Source of the DNA: Desulfoscipio geothermicus
GTDB taxonomy: Bacteria; Bacillota; Desulfotomaculia; Desulfotomaculales; Desulfallaceae
Direction: 5' to 3'
DNA: 64,000 nt
Assembly: GCA_016841205.1 (NCBI GenBank)
Contig: JAENZP010000005.1
Span: 62,001 to 126,000, forward strand
The position numbers were made by a program, and so were the translations under genes. The notes beneath the pieces are model-generated. The model was not told the DNA's origin and ran no database searches. It saw only the letters and a program-made list of their open reading frames with translations. The number at the start of each line of letters is the position of its first letter. The stretch's first letter is position 1. This document shows, piece after piece, positions 44,975-52,879 of this stretch.

Positions 44975-45694
44975 TTGATTTATATATTATTTCAAGCACT
45001 CCTCGCCGGTTTAAGCACCTGCCTGGGCGCAGCTGTGACCATACTATTAGGGCCAATTAAGGAATGGGTGCTGGCTGTTCTGCTAGGGTTTGCCTCGGGT
45101 GTAATGATGGCAGTGGCCATAATGGACCTATTGCCCACATCCATGGCCTACGGCAGCCCGGGCACTTGCCTGCTGGGGTTTGCCAGTGGATTTTTACTAG
45201 TAAACGGCATTGATTTTTTACTTACCAAATTAATGCCCGGACATCATGCCAGCCAGGTTTACCTGCGCATGGGCTATTTAATTGCACTGGGCATTGCCTT
45301 GCATGACCTTCCCGAAGGTATAGCTATAGCTGCCGGCTACTCGGCCTCGGTGCATTTGGGACCGGTGCTGGCCCTAGCCATAGGACTGCATAACATACCG
45401 GAGGGCATGGCCACCGCAGCCCCTTTAAGGGCCGGCGGCATGGGCAGCAGGCGGATAATCGGTATCAATGCGTTAATCAGCCTGATTACTCCTCTGGGCA
45501 CGCTGTTGGGATTATGCATACTGCAAGTTTCACCAGCCATTAATGCATTGCTTTTGGCCCTGGCCGCCGGTGCTATGATATTTATCGTTACCGAAAAACT
45601 GGTACCCGCATCGCTGGGCAACCACAACATTTTTGCCCTGTTCGGGATGATAGTTGGCTTTTGTTTTATGTTTCGGATAAACTCATTTTTTTAA
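44975..45694 (+). CDS. ZIP family metal transporter
   Basis: About 239 residues with seven or eight membrane helices. The metal-site motifs ALHDLPEGIAIAAG and GLHNIPEGMATAAP are intact in helices 4 and 5. Likely imports zinc or iron. The TTG at 44975 follows GGGAAGGTG. It is 19 bases after the transpeptidase gene, and its last 12 bases overlap the convergent YdcZ-like gene. Confidence 0.93.
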   Translation: MIYILFQALLAGLSTCLGAAVTILLGPIKEWVLAVLLGFASGVMMAVAIMDLLPTSMAYGSPGTCLLGFASGFLLVNGIDFLLTKLMPGHHASQVYLRMGYLIALGIALHDLPEGIAIAAGYSASVHLGPVLALAIGLHNIPEGMATAAPLRAGGMGSRRIIGINALISLITPLGTLLGLCILQVSPAINALLLALAAGAMIFIVTEKLVPASLGNHNIFALFGMIVGFCFMFRINSFF

Positions 45695-46129
45695 TATTAA
45701 GAAAGCGCCGGAGGCCATTAACACAGTACCGGTTACCCTGTACCAGGTAAACGGTGCTCTTTCCAGGCCAAACAATCCAAGGTGATCCACCAGGCAGGCC
45801 ATCAGTACCTGTCCGACTATAATAGCAGTGGTGGCCACCGCCACACCTAGAGCAGGAATAGAGCGTACCACTAGATATATGATAATTACGCCCAGTATAC
45901 CACCCAGATATGTATACCAGGGCGCTTCAGCGTAACAATGCCAATCGCCATCACCCAGTCGAAAAACAAAAAGCAATAAAACAACCAACACTAAACCCAC
46001 CAAGTGCACTATGAAGGTAGTTTCCAATAAACCGATTATTTTACCTAAAGCAGCGTTAAGCGAGCCCTGCAAAGCCATGGCTACCCCTGACATAGCAGCG
46101 ATTAGCAAGGCCAACAACGTAGTACTCAT
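45683..46129 (-). CDS. YdcZ-type (DUF606) DMT superfamily membrane protein
   Basis: 148 residues with five membrane helices: LLALLIAAMSGVAMALQGSL at the start, the GSLNAALGKIIG repeat-like segment, and a C-terminal helix TVLMASGAFLILKK. Members are short DMT-like transporters whose substrates are mostly unknown. Convergent with the ZIP gene, overlapping it by 12 bases. Confidence 0.85.
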   Translation of the reverse strand: MSTTLLALLIAAMSGVAMALQGSLNAALGKIIGLLETTFIVHLVGLVLVVLLLFVFRLGDGDWHCYAEAPWYTYLGGILGVIIIYLVVRSIPALGVAVATTAIIVGQVLMACLVDHLGLFGLERAPFTWYRVTGTVLMASGAFLILKK

Positions 46130-46158
46130 TAATATCCCCGCCTTATTAAATGCTAATT

Positions 46159-46188
46159 TTAAAAGCGGGCCCAGTGAAGCCCGCTTTA
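46159..46188 (-). terminator. Terminator of the HMA-like gene
   Basis: AAAGCGGGC and GCCCGCTTT pair around TTCACTGG on the minus strand and are followed by TAAAATT; U-run is short. Confidence 0.8.
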
Positions 46189-46419
46189 GTAGCGTACATA
46201 TGGCGAATAGCCCAGGGAGTTTAAAGTGCGACGCAGGTATTCTCCGCTAATCACCGCCGGATCATAGTTAACGGTTACCGCCCCTTCATCAACGGCTACT
46301 TGCACATCCCGCACCCCGTCCACCTGGATTAAATTATGTTTAATTTCCAGGCCGCCATCTGCATTGCGCAATCCGCCCACCCAAACTGTTTCCTGAACAG
46401 TTCCAACATTATCGCCCAA
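46186..46419 (-). CDS. HMA-fold protein without the metal-binding cysteines
   Basis: 77 residues of the ferredoxin-like heavy-metal-associated fold: TVWVGGLRNADGGLEIKHNL, VDGVRDVQVAVDEGAVTVNY, DPAVISGEYLRRTLNSLGY. The spacing matches CopZ-like domains, but the CxxC motif is replaced by NADG. It cannot chelate copper the usual way. TTG start behind GGGGGTG. Function unknown. Confidence 0.75.
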   Translation of the reverse strand: MGDNVGTVQETVWVGGLRNADGGLEIKHNLIQVDGVRDVQVAVDEGAVTVNYDPAVISGEYLRRTLNSLGYSPYVRY

Positions 46420-46449
46420 TTAATCACCCCCGGTTGACCTTTATGCCTA

Positions 46450-47040
46450 TCATGTCCCGAATTTCCATTTCAATACCTCACCGGGCTTGGGAGGCCGCTC
46501 TTTTTTCTGCTCCGTAGTACCCTCTCCCGTACTGACCGTACCTTCAACGAAGGTTTTATATTTTTTATCCAGATTTATCTCACGCTGTACGGGCTGCCCC
46601 TTCTCCGCCTGACCATTATCGGCACCGGACTGGTTAAATGGTTGAGCAACCCCACCCATGCCCAATAGCGGTCCCAGCAGGCTAAATAGTGCGGAAAGGT
46701 CAGGCCCACCACCCTTACCCTGGTTCCCTCCCAGTACACCACTCAATATGCTCAATAACGCCGCCGGGTTAAAAGGGCTCTGCCCCTCACCTACGGTTCC
46801 CCCCTTACCCATACCTGAAGCCATTAAAGCCATGAGCGGTCCTAGTAATGCTTTCATATTTTCAAGACCGGTAGTCCCGGCACCTATAGCGCTATTTTCC
46901 CCCTCGCGATTTAGTACATTAACCATGCCCATTAGGTTAAGCAAGCTAATCATAATTAAAATACTATCGTCATCCACCTTGTGCTCGGACTGATAATCCA
47001 ATATTTTAAACAATATCTTTTCTATTTTATTATCATCCAA
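46450..47040 (-). CDS. Hypothetical protein, paralogue of the gene at 47733
   Basis: 196 residues. N-terminal helices DNKIEKILFKILDYQ, then VDDDSILIMISLLNLMGMVN, then a Gly/Pro/Leu-rich middle (MALMASGMGKGGTVGEG, LLSILSGVLGGN) and a charged tail ending VLKWKFGT. The first 45 residues match the N-terminus of the 47733 product, with the shared pattern ending in NLMG and then N-x-L. I know of no named family. TTG start behind AAGGGGTG. Sporulation context only. Confidence 0.65.
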   Translation of the reverse strand: MDDNKIEKILFKILDYQSEHKVDDDSILIMISLLNLMGMVNVLNREGENSAIGAGTTGLENMKALLGPLMALMASGMGKGGTVGEGQSPFNPAALLSILSGVLGGNQGKGGGPDLSALFSLLGPLLGMGGVAQPFNQSGADNGQAEKGQPVQREINLDKKYKTFVEGTVSTGEGTTEQKKERPPKPGEVLKWKFGT

Positions 47041-47152
47041 TTTTTAAACACCCCTTTTACTATCGGGTTTGCCATTAAGTAACAATCCGCCGAACATTCA
47101 CATAACATATTTCATACTGTATTTTAAATGATTAAACGAAAGGAGAATTATT

Positions 47153-47623
47153 TTGAACCGCTCACCGTTAGGCTTGCGAGAAATGTTTCCTCTATTTATT
47201 ATGATAATGCTGGGGGAGCAAAACCTAGAACCCTGGATGCGCCGGGTAATTGACATGATTAATGGCGCTCAAAATACCGTCAAGGAAATGCAAAGGGGTA
47301 TAGAAATGATGCACAGTGCCGTTTATCAATTAATGATGCCCCCCGAAAGCAATGGACCCCAGCAACCCGTGATTGAGTTCAATAATAATCCACCAGCAGA
47401 TGAACAGCCACCGGTGGATCAATCCCATTACTCAAACGATAAGAAACCCGGTCAAAAAACCATTCTGGAACAACCCATGACTAAATGGACTGATAAGCAA
47501 TCAGCAACTCCGGAAGACACCAATTGCAAACCAACACCGGACACCAGTGAAATAAACAGCACAACAGTGATCCAAAAGCCCCCATCGCTGCTCCCCGCCG
47601 AAATGCACCCAAAAGGCAACTAG
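47153..47623 (+). CDS. Hypothetical protein between two paralogues
   Basis: 156 residues starting at TTG behind AAAGGAG. N-terminal half is hydrophobic and helical (LREMFPLFIMIMLGEQN, WMRRVIDMINGAQNTVKEMQ, MMHSAVYQLMMPP); the C-terminal half is polar, rich in Pro, Gln, Asn and Ser, without recognised domain. It is divergent from the 46450 gene and faces the 47733 gene tail to tail. Unknown function. Confidence 0.6.
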   Translation: MNRSPLGLREMFPLFIMIMLGEQNLEPWMRRVIDMINGAQNTVKEMQRGIEMMHSAVYQLMMPPESNGPQQPVIEFNNNPPADEQPPVDQSHYSNDKKPGQKTILEQPMTKWTDKQSATPEDTNCKPTPDTSEINSTTVIQKPPSLLPAEMHPKGN

Positions 47624-47706
47624 TAGCTATTACCCCAATTAGCTCCGGCAAAGCCGGTTTAGCCTTGCTGCAGCGGTATTGCCGCAGCAACTTACCATTT
47701 AGCAAG

Positions 47707-47738
47707 CCAGGACGGCCTCCAAGCCGCCCTTTTTATTT
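47707..47738 (+). terminator. Terminator of the 47153 gene
   Basis: GGACGGC and GCCGCCC pair with one mismatch around CTCCAA, then TTTTTATTTTT on the plus strand. Confidence 0.75.
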
Positions 47739-47984
47739 TTGAGTGCTATCAGCCGGCACCCTGACCTTGGGACCACCGAACATACCCAAAAAAGGCACCA
47801 TTTCCTGGTGACGGCTGGCACGGCTTCCCTGTGTACAACCAGCAGCTCGCACCTCCAACAGGTTAATAATACCCATTAAATTAACCAGGCCCATTAACAA
47901 TAAAAATTTGTCATTATCAAGATTATGCTTGCCTTTTATTTCCAATAATTCTATTATTCTTTTCTCCAAGCTATCATCGAGCAT
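47733..47984 (-). CDS. Small hypothetical protein, paralogue of 46450
   Basis: 83 residues from the ATG at 47984 (GGGTGG upstream). SLEKRIIELLEIKGKHNLDN and DKFLLLMGLVNLMGIINLLE match the N-terminal half of the 46450 protein; the rest, ending GMFGGPKVRVPADSTQK, is different and shorter. It follows the YbaB-like gene in the same direction, so the pair is probably co-transcribed. Family unknown. Confidence 0.65.
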   Translation of the reverse strand: MLDDSLEKRIIELLEIKGKHNLDNDKFLLLMGLVNLMGIINLLEVRAAGCTQGSRASRHQEMVPFLGMFGGPKVRVPADSTQK

Positions 47985-48001
47985 AATATTTACCACCCTT
48001 A

Positions 48002-48298
48002 TTAAATCAAACCCGGTACAGTTGGGATAGCCAAACCGCCCGTTAACTTAGAAAATTGCTCACGCACCATTTTCTTGGATTCTCGCATACCCTCGTTAAA
48101 AGCCTCCGCAGTCAACTGGGCCAACTGAGCAGGGTCCTGCAATAAATCGGGTTTGAAGTACAGCTGCACCACCTCCTGATTGCCGTTTATTACTAGCTGC
48201 ACCGATCCCTCACCCGCGCTTACTTTTACCGTCATATTTTTCAGCTGTTCCTGTAGTTCCTGAACAAGCGGCATGAAGTTACCCATATTGTTCATCAT
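48002..48298 (-). CDS. YbaB/EbfC-like nucleoid-associated protein
   Basis: 98 residues with the YbaB pattern: VQELQEQLKNMTVKVSAGEG, VQLVINGNQEVVQLYF, AFNEGMRESKKMVREQFSKL and TGGLAIPTVPGLI. The standard ybaB lies near dnaX/recR in Bacillus; this is a second, divergent form whose N-terminus is shorter. GGGGG precedes the ATG. Seventeen bases separate it from the 47733 gene. Confidence 0.85.
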   Translation of the reverse strand: MMNNMGNFMPLVQELQEQLKNMTVKVSAGEGSVQLVINGNQEVVQLYFKPDLLQDPAQLAQLTAEAFNEGMRESKKMVREQFSKLTGGLAIPTVPGLI

Positions 48299-48439
48299 AG
48301 ATTTTCCCCCTTCGTTATTAAACTCTTATCAAATATATGCCTAAAAAGTTAAAATAGTTTATATAACAAATAGCAATAAATTCCTACAAATAGGCATGCA
48401 TAAGCCAGGTATTAAATATGTTTCCTTGAAAGACCGACT

Positions 48440-48478
48440 AAGAAAAAAGAGATGGCCTTTTAACCATCCCTTTGATTC
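48440..48478 (-). terminator. Terminator of the SPOCS operon
   Basis: GGGATGG and CCATCTC pair on the minus strand around a loop of eight bases and are followed by TTTTTT. Confidence 0.75.
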
Positions 48479-48508
48479 TTTTCATCCTAATAAACTTGTT
48501 AATCATCC

Positions 48509-49615
48509 TTAGCCCTGAGTAAATTGTTCGTAATACTGGTTTTGTACCCTCATGCATTCAAGCTTGACATTGTCGATAACCACAGCACTGGTATTCAAAG
48601 CGTTGGGCTCAAAGATAAATCTTACCAGAGCTTCCCGGGCCTCCTCTGGGGCAGTAGCATTGAAACAGAAGTTAGTAAACGCATTGTCTGTTATCTGCCC
48701 GGCATTCCAGCTTCTTGTTTCACCGTTCACCAGGTTGCCATAAATATCATAGAACAGCAATTCCGCCGTTAAGTTAAAGGAAGCCGTCCCCCCTAAAACC
48801 TCCCTAAAACCTGGAACCTCTTCCACATCAAAGCACAGCCTGTATTCCGCGGTAGGTACAATATTACCTTGCCGATCAATGCTCTGGAACAAGGAGGCCT
48901 CCACATTGGGGATGTTACCAAGTAAAGCACCGCTGTTATAGCGCAATACATTACCAGCTCCCCAGAACACCGGGGTGGTATTGGTGCCCCAGACATCAAA
49001 GCTGCCGTCTTTAAGCAAGTTGACACCCCGGGCGCACTTGCGGTCTAACTGCGGGCAAACCTGCACGAAAATCTGCCTTTCCTCCACTACCTTGACCTGG
49101 AAAATCATTATCCCTGTCTGCTGCAACCGGGAGCCCCGGCGCAGTTCCCAGCGCATATCGATCATTTTGTGGTGCAGTTGAATTACTACATCTTCCTCAT
49201 TCACTACAGGCTGAGCTACATCCAGTGTTACATCCTTGGCAAAAGGAATATCCTCACCCACATGCTTGACGGTGTCATTTTTATCCACATAATAAATCTG
49301 CTTGTGCAGTGTACCGCTTACCAACACCTTTTTCACCACAGGCAGGCGGTGCTCCGTAAAGTGCCAGCCAAAACGTTCCCAACCCTCTTGCTCAATGGTG
49401 CTGATCCAGCGATTACCGTCTTCGTGTACAAATATCGGCCGGGCTTCAAAATTATTTAGCCGGGCATCTATATGGTCAATTTTCTGGGCCAGCTCGGGCA
49501 GAGCGGCTATATTATCTACAATCACCTGCACTTCATCTTCCGCCAGAACCACCGGAACCTTTATTTTTACGCACAAAACATTATCAGGCTCGCTGTAGAA
49601 ATATTGTATAGGCAT
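48509..49615 (-). CDS. SPOCS (DUF3794) protein with carbohydrate-binding-like C-terminus
   Basis: 368 residues. Residues 60-200 have SPOCS-like features (KKVLVSGTLHKQIYYVDKND, DVTLDVAQPVVNEEDVVIQL, QIFVQVCPQL). Residues 205-360 form a beta-sandwich of the CBM4/9 or galactose-binding type: VNLLKDGSFDVWGTNTTP, VEASLFQSID and SAVVIDNVKLECM. The combination suggests a spore-surface protein binding sugars. It follows the LysM-SPOCS gene in one transcript. Confidence 0.75.
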   Translation of the reverse strand: MPIQYFYSEPDNVLCVKIKVPVVLAEDEVQVIVDNIAALPELAQKIDHIDARLNNFEARPIFVHEDGNRWISTIEQEGWERFGWHFTEHRLPVVKKVLVSGTLHKQIYYVDKNDTVKHVGEDIPFAKDVTLDVAQPVVNEEDVVIQLHHKMIDMRWELRRGSRLQQTGIMIFQVKVVEERQIFVQVCPQLDRKCARGVNLLKDGSFDVWGTNTTPVFWGAGNVLRYNSGALLGNIPNVEASLFQSIDRQGNIVPTAEYRLCFDVEEVPGFREVLGGTASFNLTAELLFYDIYGNLVNGETRSWNAGQITDNAFTNFCFNATAPEEAREALVRFIFEPNALNTSAVVIDNVKLECMRVQNQYYEQFTQG

Positions 49616-49638
49616 TTCATAAACCTCCTTTTTATTAA

Positions 49639-51177
49639 TTAACCCATGGCCCCGCAGGGGATCTTAATGACCTGGCCAACTTGAAGATTATTAGCATTTA
49701 TCCCCGGGTTTTCGGCCAGTATCATATTCACGGTGGTGCCGTAACGCTGGGCTAGATTAAAAAGCGTATCACCGGACTTGATGGTATAATCAATTACCTG
49801 GCCAACGGGGCACTCTACCTCTTCTTCCACAAGCTCGGCGCATACAGACCGACGCATTGTTTCGGTAACCCGGACCCTGACCTTAATGACTGCCTCGATA
49901 TTGACATCGCAGTCCTGGGCTTCGGCGTTGATATATTCCACCGCAGGTTTGACATTCATATCCATGCCGTTGACGGCTCCTTTAATTTCCACAAAGGTAC
50001 GGAAATTAAGCCGCTGGTGCATGGCATGCACCGCTTGGTCCGGTTTTGCGGATACGTAGACAATTTTAACATCTACATAACCCTTGGAAATTACCTTGTC
50101 TTTTATAATTTTCTTTTCAGTTATTTTAACTTCCTCTATGGATACATTGAGCACCTTTTCCGGGCACGGTTTAGGTTCAGGGGTTTCAAAAGTTTCCCGC
50201 ACCACTACCTGGGAAGAGTCCTCGCCAATTACATGCTCAACATTCAACTCGATAGTTTTCACCGTAGCGCCGACGCATTCGGTAACGACCCTGACATCCC
50301 TGGGCTCGGTAACCCGGGCATCCAGTCTTACCACACAACTCGCGCTGAAGAATGGATCACCTTTAATTTCAACATCACAGTCTTCCACCACTGCATCTAC
50401 AACCACATCCATTTCCGGATTAGCCCCTGGCACCTCTACAAAAGCAGTAAACTTAATTGTTTTGTGCATATCATGCACGGACTGTTCCGGCACCGCACCC
50501 ACATACATAATCTGCAGAGTTAATTCGCCGTCAATGATCACCTTATCTGCGACAATGCGTGTATCTGTAACCATGACGGTGGAATCCACGTCCAGTATCT
50601 TTGCCGGCTCCGGTTTTTCATCTGGTTCATCAAAATCTTCGCTTACAATTACCTGACTGGATTCCCGGCCAACCACGTCATCAATATGAATCACATCATA
50701 GTTGGCATTCATGTTGTCCGGTGCTTGAGTGAGCACTTCAACGTCCTGGGTCTCGGTCACTTTGGCCGATACATCCAGCACCGCAATCACATCATACTGC
50801 CGAACATCCCTACTGCTAGGATTAAGTTTGACATCTTCCACCGCGACATCCACTTTCACATCCATGCCGGGCAATGCACCCGGCAAATCAACATAGGCGG
50901 TAAAAGGAACCTGCGCATGCATATGGTGTACGGACTGTGCTGGTTCGAAAGCCACGTATACAATTTGCAAAGTAAGTGTTCCATCGACCACTACTTTATC
51001 AGGCAAAAGTCTGGTCTTTTTGACACTGGCTGTTTTATCCGTGGAGATAATCTGTTCCACGTCCGGTTTGGGGTCAGGTATCATGAATGTCCCACGTACC
51101 ACAGTTTGCTGGGAATTTTCACTGACCACTTGATTTACGGTAATAGTTTCCTTAACTGGTGTCTGGGCAGCAACCAT
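49639..51177 (-). CDS. Triple SPOCS-domain protein with C-terminal LysM
   Basis: About 512 residues. Three tandem SPOCS (DUF3794) repeats (residues 12-150, 160-300, 305-445), each with a strand such as [40 protein letters not shown], and a closing VxVRVTET-like strand; then a LysM near residues 462-507 ([18 protein letters not shown]). SipL/SafA-type spore-coat proteins carry this combination. The ATG at 51177 follows AAAGGAGGAG. Repeats two and three differ from one in charge at the same sites. Confidence 0.88.
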   Translation of the reverse strand: MVAAQTPVKETITVNQVVSENSQQTVVRGTFMIPDPKPDVEQIISTDKTASVKKTRLLPDKVVVDGTLTLQIVYVAFEPAQSVHHMHAQVPFTAYVDLPGALPGMDVKVDVAVEDVKLNPSSRDVRQYDVIAVLDVSAKVTETQDVEVLTQAPDNMNANYDVIHIDDVVGRESSQVIVSEDFDEPDEKPEPAKILDVDSTVMVTDTRIVADKVIIDGELTLQIMYVGAVPEQSVHDMHKTIKFTAFVEVPGANPEMDVVVDAVVEDCDVEIKGDPFFSASCVVRLDARVTEPRDVRVVTECVGATVKTIELNVEHVIGEDSSQVVVRETFETPEPKPCPEKVLNVSIEEVKITEKKIIKDKVISKGYVDVKIVYVSAKPDQAVHAMHQRLNFRTFVEIKGAVNGMDMNVKPAVEYINAEAQDCDVNIEAVIKVRVRVTETMRRSVCAELVEEEVECPVGQVIDYTIKSGDTLFNLAQRYGTTVNMILAENPGINANNLQVGQVIKIPCGAMG

Positions 51178-51208
51178 ACAATCTCCTCCTTTCATGAGAG
51201 TTCTATAA

Positions 51209-51236
51209 TAATATATGAGGGAATGTCTAAAATGTG
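51209..51236 (-). promoter_or_regulatory. Possible SigK promoter of the SPOCS operon
   Basis: On the minus strand CATATATTA (51209-51217) fits the sigma-K -10 pattern CATANNNTA and an AC lies 16 bases upstream. About 32 bases from the start codon. The match is short and could be chance. Confidence 0.35.
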
Positions 51237-51345
51237 CAGACAATATTGTCTATCTATAAAAATTAAAAAAAAAGGCCTTTTTAGTCCTTCTTAATTTTTT
51301 AACTATGACTGAGTAGCTACCTGCTGGTACAGACAGCCAAAATTG

Positions 51346-51380
51346 CCTTATGGCACCGGGCAATACCCGGCACCATAAGG
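51346..51380 (-). terminator. Hairpin after the 51385 gene
   Basis: CCTTATGG-CA-CCGGG and CCCGG-CA-CCATAAGG pair with a two-base internal mismatch around CAATA, five bases beyond the gene. The U run on the minus strand is weak, so termination may be partial. Confidence 0.5.
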
Positions 51381-51384
51381 AGTC

Positions 51385-51777
51385 TTATCCTGGTGAATAA
51401 AGCACTGCTCCCACCCCTTCTGTTAGGGCGAGGCATACAACATTACCATCCTGACCATCAAAGAAGCAAGTTAATATAAACAGTTTGCTTTTTAACCCTT
51501 TTTTAAATCGCAACAGCATTAGCTCATCCAAATTACTTAATGTCTCCAAAGCCATACCGGAGCCCCTCAATATCAATGTGTATAGCCCGTCGGTTTGTTT
51601 TAAAAAACTAATGCTGCAGTGCGGGTTACCTTTTTTCCCCCGAGCTAGCTTATCAATTAATTGAATGTAGCTTTCCGCCACTTTCAGGGCGTCTTCTTTG
51701 CTTGGTAAGCGGGGGCCAATAGCCGGAATATCATTAAAAAAAGTTAGGGCTACATCGCTGGTCTGGTATACTTTCAA
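51385..51777 (-). CDS. Hypothetical protein in the spore-envelope cluster
   Basis: About 130 residues from the TTG at 51777, behind GGGAGGAGG. No family recognised. It has a hydrophobic beta-rich C-terminal half (KLFILTCFFDGQDGNVVCLA) and a lysine-rich middle (KLARGKKGNPHC). It is 43 bases after the protease gene and 140 before the LysM-SPOCS gene. Co-transcription with the protease is likely. Confidence 0.6.
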   Translation of the reverse strand: MKVYQTSDVALTFFNDIPAIGPRLPSKEDALKVAESYIQLIDKLARGKKGNPHCSISFLKQTDGLYTLILRGSGMALETLSNLDELMLLRFKKGLKSKLFILTCFFDGQDGNVVCLALTEGVGAVLYSPG

Positions 51778-51820
51778 ATATAAGCCTCCTCCCGGCAAAT
51801 ACTCTAGCCCCCGTCTATAA

Positions 51821-52822
51821 CTAAAATTCTATATCCAAAAGCCTGATCACATTTTGAATGCGGTTAAATATGCAATGCGTATCTGAACCGGCAAACAAAA
51901 GGCCCACTGCTTTGTTTTGTTTATTCATAATCAATGAGCCACTATCACCCGGCTGACATAAAACATCAGACACCACCTGATCACTAAACCAGCCTGATTC
52001 TTCATCCGATAGGCTTACCTTTAAAGTGACCCCGATAGCTGTGACTTGCCCGGAGGTAACCCCGGTAGTCCGACCGCTTTTTTGCACCAACATACCTTCC
52101 CGGGCTTCCTCCACCCCGGACACCGCGCCTAACTCTACGATTTCTTCCCCAACCAAACTGGTATTTATTGGCTTGGCGACAGCACAATCCACTATATTGG
52201 TTGAACGGCTATATTTATAAAAGCGCATTTCATATGCCGGACGTATCAGCTTAATAAACCGGTTACCAAGACTGGCAACACCCGCGGCCACCGGACAGTC
52301 GGATGGCTGGGAAGTCCTTATTAATGGAATGAACCTAACCAGTTCCGCAATTCTGTCACTTTGCTTTCCCCCATCATAGGGTCCCGGCTGTAAAATAGCA
52401 TCACCCTTACTTGCCCGACCATCGCTTCCGTTTGATCCATTGGCCAGTATATGGTTATTGGATAAGATCAGCTTTTGACCGGTATTTTTATCTCGAACCA
52501 CGGCCCCGAAAGTACCTGCGCTTATTCGATAATGCCCGATACTACTACCGGGAAGAGCGGGGCGCATTTTCATAACTCTGTCCAGCAGTCTCACCCGGCC
52601 AATTTCAATGACATCAGTTTCCAAACCGTTTATCTTACCGGGTAATATTTGGCTGCGTTGCAAACTGGCTGCGGGCACTTTTTTTTCCACAAAAATAATA
52701 ATTGCCGGTTTTTCAGAACGAGTAAATCCAACCTGCTTATATCCCACTCCCACACCAACAACATTGGGCATATTTAAAATTCGACTCCGTACTTTATCAA
52801 GAACGCGATAATGCCTCTCCAT
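51821..52822 (-). CDS. Trypsin-fold serine protease, NAL1-like
   Basis: 333 residues. The catalytic triad is visible in order: histidine in LSNNHILANG near residue 123, aspartate in NIVDCAVAKP near residue 213, serine in QPGDSGSLIMN near residue 294. An N-terminal 80-residue domain precedes the protease core (VVGVGVGYKQVG, PAIIIFVEKKVP). No signal peptide is seen. GGAGGTGAAG lies before the ATG. Next to YabG, another sporulation protease, so processing of spore-coat proteins is a reasonable guess. Confidence 0.85.
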   Translation of the reverse strand: MERHYRVLDKVRSRILNMPNVVGVGVGYKQVGFTRSEKPAIIIFVEKKVPAASLQRSQILPGKINGLETDVIEIGRVRLLDRVMKMRPALPGSSIGHYRISAGTFGAVVRDKNTGQKLILSNNHILANGSNGSDGRASKGDAILQPGPYDGGKQSDRIAELVRFIPLIRTSQPSDCPVAAGVASLGNRFIKLIRPAYEMRFYKYSRSTNIVDCAVAKPINTSLVGEEIVELGAVSGVEEAREGMLVQKSGRTTGVTSGQVTAIGVTLKVSLSDEESGWFSDQVVSDVLCQPGDSGSLIMNKQNKAVGLLFAGSDTHCIFNRIQNVIRLLDIEF

Positions 52823-52879
52823 ACCTTCACCTCCTCTACTGGTGCCATTTTATGCATACCGGTGGAAAAGGGTTACTGC

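Noticed and set aside
46450-47040. Identification of the product as a ribosomal or coat protein because of its Gly-rich centre
   Set aside because: The Gly/Leu-rich segment has no known coat or ribosomal motif; only paralogy to the 47733 gene can be supported.
50084-50656. Long plus-strand frames inside the SPOCS-LysM gene
   Set aside because: They mirror the repetitive SPOCS coding strand; Thr/Ser-rich composition and absence of initiation signals mark them as shadows.
49639-51177. Repeated segments that could be taken for a tandem DNA repeat or CRISPR-like array
   Set aside because: They are protein-level SPOCS repeats of about 140 residues with low DNA identity, without short identical repeats and spacers.
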